Shown here piece by piece: positions 13,257-16,477 of a DNA stretch of 16,477 nt (its first letter is position 1; every line of letters begins with the position of its first letter). A program made the translations under genes and the position numbers. Below the pieces are notes generated by a model. It was not told the origin of the DNA. It saw only the letters and a program-made list of their open reading frames with translations, and ran no database searches. The DNA comes from Hylemonella sp. UBA6679 (lineage in GTDB: Bacteria; Pseudomonadota; Gammaproteobacteria; Burkholderiales; Burkholderiaceae_C), in contig DKJZ01000036.1 of assembly GCA_002454975.1 (NCBI GenBank), forward strand, positions 1 through 16,477, given 5' to 3'.

Positions 13257-14891
13257 ATGACGAGTATTTTTGACCAACACCTTGAGAAAAACGCCGCGAA
13301 CTACGTGGCCCTCTCGCCCGTGAGTTTTGTGGAGCGCAGTGCCGAGGTGTTTGGCGATTTGCCTGCGGTGGTGCACGGTCAGCGCCGCTACACCTGGCGG
13401 CAAACGCGGGACCGCGCTGCACGCTTGGCCGCCGCCTTGCAAGCCGCTGGCGTGAAACGCGGCAGCACCGTGAGTGTGATGTTGGGCAACACACCCGAGA
13501 TGGTTGAAGCGCATTACGCAGTGCCAGCCCTCAACGCGGTGCTCAACACCCTCAACACGCGCCTGGATGCCAGCCTGATTGCCTGGCAACTCAACCACTG
13601 CGAGGCCAGTGTGCTCATCACTGACCGCGAGTTTGCGCCCATCGTGGCGCCAGCCCTGGCCATGCTCAAAAGTGAGTTCAAGCGCGATGTGTTGGTGGTG
13701 GATGTGTGCGACACCGAATACACCGGCGCTGGCGACACCCTAGGCGCGTATGAGTACGAAGCCTGGCTGGCGTCACACCCTGCGCTGGACATCTTGCCTG
13801 GCCCGACTGACGAGTGGGACGCCATTGCCGTGAGCTACACCTCCGGCACCACCGGCGACCCCAAAGGCGTGGTCACCCACCACCGCGGTGCTTACCTCAA
13901 CGCGGTGTGCAACGCTGTCACCTGGCACATGCCCAACTTCCCGGTGTACCTTTGGACGCTGCCCATGTTCCATTGCAACGGTTGGTGCTTTCCTTGGACC
14001 GTGGCCATGCTGGGCGGCACGCATGTGTGTTTGCGCAGGGTGGATGCGCCCAGCATTTTGGGTGCGATTGCCACCCACAAAGTCACGCATTACTGCGCCG
14101 CGCCGATCGTGCACAACCTGCTCATCAATTCGCCACCAGAGATGCGTGCGGGCATCACCCATGCCGTCAAAGGCATGGTGGCTGGCGCTGCACCACCGGC
14201 CTCGATGATTGAAGGCATGGCCAAGATTGGGTTTGACATCACCCATGTGTATGGCCTCACCGAGGTGTATGGCCCAGCGGCGGTAGCTGTCAAGCGCGAC
14301 ACCTGGGCGAAGGAAGATCTGTCGGAACAAACCCGCTTGAACGGGCGCCAAGGCGTGCGTTACCCCTTGCAAGAAGGCATGACCTTGCTAGAGCCACAAA
14401 CCATGCAAGCACTGCCTGCTGACGGGCAAACCATGGGCGAGATCATGTTTCGCGGCAATGTGGTGATGAAGGGCTACCTCAAAAACCCCAAAGCCACCCA
14501 GGAAGCCTTTGCAGGCGGCTGGTTCCACACCGGCGACCTGGCCGTGCTGGAAAGCGACCGCTATGTGAAGATCAAAGACCGCAGCAAAGACATCATCATC
14601 TCGGGCGGCGAGAACATCAGCTCTTTGGAAGTGGAAGACGCCCTGTACCGCCACCCTGCGGTGCTGGCCTGCGCTGTGGTGGCCAAGCCCGATGACAAAT
14701 GGGGTGAAACACCCGTGGCCTACGTTGAAACCAAAGAGGGCTCGACCACGGACGCTGCAGAATTGATAGCGCATTGCAAAAAGCTGCTGGCTGGCTACAA
14801 GGTGCCCAAAGACATCCGCTTTGAGGCCATCCCAAAAACATCCACCGGCAAAATTCAAAAGTTTCAACTGCGCCAACGCGCCCGCGGTTGA
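13257..14891 (+). CDS. Acyl-CoA synthetase, ANL (AMP-binding) superfamily, probable fatty-acid--CoA ligase
   Basis: This enzyme would activate a carboxylic acid to its CoA thioester via an acyl-adenylate. The 544-residue protein has all core ANL motifs: YTSGTTGDPKGV (194-205) for ATP binding, HVYGLTEVYG (330-339), GWFHTGDLAV (421-430), the hinge region KDIIISGGENISS with GGEN at 450-453, and PKTSTGKIQK with catalytic Lys532. The central region (LPMFHCNGWCF, HYCAAPIVHNLL) resembles medium-chain acyl-activating enzymes often labelled fatty-acyl-CoA or 3-methylthiopropionyl-CoA ligase; substrate length cannot be decided. The start ATG 13257 has AAGG 7 bases upstream. It is divergent from the AlkB-like gene (82 bases between starts) and 18 bases before a crotonase gene, so it is probably an operon with the latter. 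Confidence 0.92.
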   Translation: MTSIFDQHLEKNAANYVALSPVSFVERSAEVFGDLPAVVHGQRRYTWRQTRDRAARLAAALQAAGVKRGSTVSVMLGNTPEMVEAHYAVPALNAVLNTLNTRLDASLIAWQLNHCEASVLITDREFAPIVAPALAMLKSEFKRDVLVVDVCDTEYTGAGDTLGAYEYEAWLASHPALDILPGPTDEWDAIAVSYTSGTTGDPKGVVTHHRGAYLNAVCNAVTWHMPNFPVYLWTLPMFHCNGWCFPWTVAMLGGTHVCLRRVDAPSILGAIATHKVTHYCAAPIVHNLLINSPPEMRAGITHAVKGMVAGAAPPASMIEGMAKIGFDITHVYGLTEVYGPAAVAVKRDTWAKEDLSEQTRLNGRQGVRYPLQEGMTLLEPQTMQALPADGQTMGEIMFRGNVVMKGYLKNPKATQEAFAGGWFHTGDLAVLESDRYVKIKDRSKDIIISGGENISSLEVEDALYRHPAVLACAVVAKPDDKWGETPVAYVETKEGSTTDAAELIAHCKKLLAGYKVPKDIRFEAIPKTSTGKIQKFQLRQRARG

Positions 14892-14909
14892 TACCCCCAG
14901 GAGACACGC

Positions 14910-15686
14910 ATGAGCCAAACCCTCATCACCAACACCGAAGACGCCCGCGGCGTGGTGCAACTGCGCCTGAACCGCCCCGACGCGTTCAATGCCATGTCGT
15001 CTGACATGCTCGCTGAGCTGCAAGCGGCCATCGACGCTGTGGCGCAAAGCAGCACAGCGCGTGTGGTGGTGCTCTCAGCTGCAGGCAAAGCTTTTTGTGC
15101 TGGGCACGACTTGCTGGAGATGCGCGCCAACCCCAGCATGGCCTTTTACAAAACCTTGTTTTCGCAGTGCAGCCGCATGATGCTCAGCCTGCAAGCACTG
15201 CCCGTGCCGGTAATTGCGCAGGTAGACGGCGTGGCCACGGCCGCAGGCTGCCAGTTGGTGGGCATGTGCGATTTGGCGGTGGCCAGCACCACCAGCCGCT
15301 TTGCAGTGAGTGGCATCAACCTGGGTTTGTTTTGCGCCACACCGAGCGTGGCCCTCACACGCAACCTGCCGCGCAAAGCCGCGTTTGAAATGCTCATGAC
15401 AGGTGCCTTCATCAGTGCCCAAGACGCACAGAACAAAGGCCTGATCAACATCGCCAGCACCGATGTGTTGGCCGACACCGAACGTTTGGTGGCCAGCATT
15501 TTGGCCAAGCCGCGCGTGGCTGTGGCCATGGGCAAGCAACTCTTTTACCAGCAGCTAGAAACCAGCATGGCCCAGGCCTACCAACTCGCTGAAAACACCA
15601 TGGCTTGCAACATGATGGACGCCGCCGCCCAAGAAGGCGTTCAGGCCTTCATCGACAAACGCCCCCCGAGCTGGGCAACTGCTTAA
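14910..15686 (+). CDS. Enoyl-CoA hydratase/isomerase (crotonase) family protein, ECHDC3-like
   Basis: The 258-residue protein has the crotonase fold signatures: RLNRPDAFNAMS near residue 19, the CoA/oxyanion segment KAFCAGHDLLEM (about 60-71) and DGVATAAGCQLVGMCDLAVAS (oxyanion region 106-126). In classical enoyl-CoA hydratase two Glu residues do acid-base catalysis. Here the aligned positions look like Gln115 (in GCQL) and Gly135 (in SGINLGLF). The text GVATAAGCQL...GINLGLFC matches my memory of the ECHDC3 subgroup, whose reaction is uncertain. The start ATG 14910 has CAGGAG 5-7 bases upstream. It lies 18 bases after the acyl-CoA ligase stop, so the two are likely cotranscribed and act on a shared acyl-CoA pool. 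Confidence 0.88.
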   Translation: MSQTLITNTEDARGVVQLRLNRPDAFNAMSSDMLAELQAAIDAVAQSSTARVVVLSAAGKAFCAGHDLLEMRANPSMAFYKTLFSQCSRMMLSLQALPVPVIAQVDGVATAAGCQLVGMCDLAVASTTSRFAVSGINLGLFCATPSVALTRNLPRKAAFEMLMTGAFISAQDAQNKGLINIASTDVLADTERLVASILAKPRVAVAMGKQLFYQQLETSMAQAYQLAENTMACNMMDAAAQEGVQAFIDKRPPSWATA

Positions 15687-15742
15687 GCCTTTCGCCTTTC
15701 GCCTTTCGCCATTGGCCATTGGCCATTGACCATTCGCCAGTG
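15687..15742. repeat. Heptamer tandem array (eight 7-base units)
   Basis: Directly after the crotonase stop codon come GCCTTTC three times, GCCATTG three times, then ACCATTC and GCCAGTG, without gaps. Two unit types are thus adjoined in register. The rest of the 190-base gap before the next gene (15743-15876) holds a TTGACT without a matching -10 and no gene. Confidence 0.9.
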
Positions 15743-15876
15743 GCTTGACTTGGCGCAGGCATAGGCTGCAGCAAAGTCGTCACAAAACCACAGCCAGCGC
15801 TGCTGTTGATGTGCATCAAGGGCTCGCTGCCAGCGGCAGGGATGATGAAAGCTCCTTCATTTTTACGGAGTATTTC

Positions 15877-16386
15877 ATGCAAACAAGCACCCCAAAAACC
15901 GCCCTGAAGGCAGTGCGCCTAAGCCTCTTGTCCCTGGCCTTGGTGGCTGCCGCCGCCCTGCCCTTGGCGGCCCAATCGCAAACCTACAGCAGCCGGGATG
16001 AATCAGTGGGGTACGTGGGCCTGCAGTGGCTCAGCGGTGAAACAAGATTTTCTCGCCCCAATGTGTTGCTGGGTTTTCGCCAGACACGCACCGACATTGA
16101 CAACCGCGTCACCGGCGGCGATTTGACCTTCGCTTACAGCACAGAAAAAGGCGTGGCCGATGCTGTGCGCTTGGGTTACCTCGACGGTAAGTGCAACCTG
16201 CTGGGCACCGTTGGTTTTGGATACTCCATGCGCAAAGACAAGGCCTTGGGCTTCTTCGGTGCGGTGGGTTCGTACGCCAAAATCACAGGTGAAGTTGACG
16301 GCACAGGCACCTTCGCAGGCGGCTTCGAACTCAACACCCAAGTGTGCGCAGGCGACCGCAATTTGGTGGCTGCTGCGCCCGTTTAA
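15877..16386 (+). CDS. Small exported protein of unknown function
   Basis: I do not recognise this 169-residue protein. It starts with a typical Sec signal peptide: Lys/Arg-containing N-terminus, a long Leu/Ala-rich core (about 13-30), and a probable cleavage near LAA/QSQ at 31-35. The mature part of about 135 residues has short stretches of alternating hydrophobic and polar residues (VGYVGLQW, NVLLGFRQT, DLTFAYSTE, TVGFGYSM, GFFGAVGSYAKI), suggesting beta strands and perhaps a small periplasmic or outer-membrane beta structure. Cys106 and Cys157 could form a disulfide. It lacks a C-terminal Phe as in many porins. I chose ATG 15877 because ACGGAG lies 6 bases upstream; a longer frame from TTG 15745 would destroy the signal peptide. 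A strong hairpin follows 18 bases after the stop, so it is probably monocistronic. Confidence 0.75.
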   Translation: MQTSTPKTALKAVRLSLLSLALVAAAALPLAAQSQTYSSRDESVGYVGLQWLSGETRFSRPNVLLGFRQTRTDIDNRVTGGDLTFAYSTEKGVADAVRLGYLDGKCNLLGTVGFGYSMRKDKALGFFGAVGSYAKITGEVDGTGTFAGGFELNTQVCAGDRNLVAAAPV

Positions 16387-16404
16387 TCAGGCACCAAAAC
16401 AAAA

Positions 16405-16435
16405 AAATCCTGCTATCTAATCAATAGCAGGGTTT
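16405..16435 (+). terminator. Intrinsic terminator after the small exported protein gene
   Basis: CCTGCTAT (16409-16416) pairs perfectly with ATAGCAGG (16424-16431) around a 7-base loop. A flanking AAAT/GTTT extends the stem to 12 pairs with one T-G wobble. An outer CAGGCAC (16388-16394) also pairs with GTGCCTG (16439-16445). The A-rich left flank suggests it can also act on the opposite strand. Confidence 0.75.
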
Positions 16436-16477
16436 CTTGTGCCTGTAAGGCTTATCTGGTAGGACGTGCAGGATTCG

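Noticed and set aside
15745..15876. TTG start adding 44 residues to the small exported protein
   Set aside because: It would bury the signal peptide; ATG 15877 has a good ribosome-binding site and gives a normal Sec signal.

Overview
The window reads as chromosomal DNA of a betaproteobacterium of the Burkholderiales, most likely Comamonadaceae (inference). The evidence is a GC-rich genome, a thiOSGE cluster with the long Burkholderiales-type ThiE, an orphan Bug/TctC binding protein, and repeats that resemble ones I recall from Comamonadaceae. I see no integrase, transposase, CRISPR array or phage gene. The layout looks like ordinary chromosome apart from one large surface-protein gene.

Region 1 (1-4200) is thiamine biosynthesis. 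It opens with the tail of a probable ferredoxin-NADP reductase. thiD follows on the minus strand and is divergent from thiO-thiS-thiG-thiE. ThiO makes dehydroglycine from glycine. ThiS carries the sulfur and ThiG closes the thiazole ring. ThiD makes the pyrimidine diphosphate and ThiE couples the two halves into thiamine phosphate. thiC, thiF and thiL are not in the window.

Region 2 (4200-6330) holds a tRNA-Asn gene with its own -10 box and a strong terminator, a beta-hydroxyacid dehydrogenase, and a convergent periplasmic Bug/TctC-type solute-binding protein.

Region 3 (6419-10788) is a minus-strand gene for a giant repetitive surface or secreted protein of about 1350 residues (VCBS, cadherin-like, 'NGDF' jelly-roll-like and Ig-like 'YQW' modules). 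It is broken by two apparent single-base losses, so it is either a pseudogene or carries assembly errors. Upstream lies an AT-rich 300-bp intergenic island with several dyads.

Region 4 (10789-15686) holds a DNA O6-alkylguanine repair gene (ogt), a convergent hexose-6-phosphate mutarotase gene preceded by an AlkB-like membrane hydroxylase gene, and, divergent from these, an acyl-CoA ligase gene followed by a crotonase-family gene. Hydroxylation, CoA activation and further acyl-CoA processing could serve one hydrophobic carbon source, but that link is inference.

Region 5 (15687-16477) holds an eight-copy heptamer array, a small exported protein of unknown function and a strong hairpin terminator.

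I did not find a clearly new biological system. The most unusual items are the nested-domain surface protein with its two frameshifts, the repeat-like segment inside the alkB-like coding sequence, and the heptamer array.
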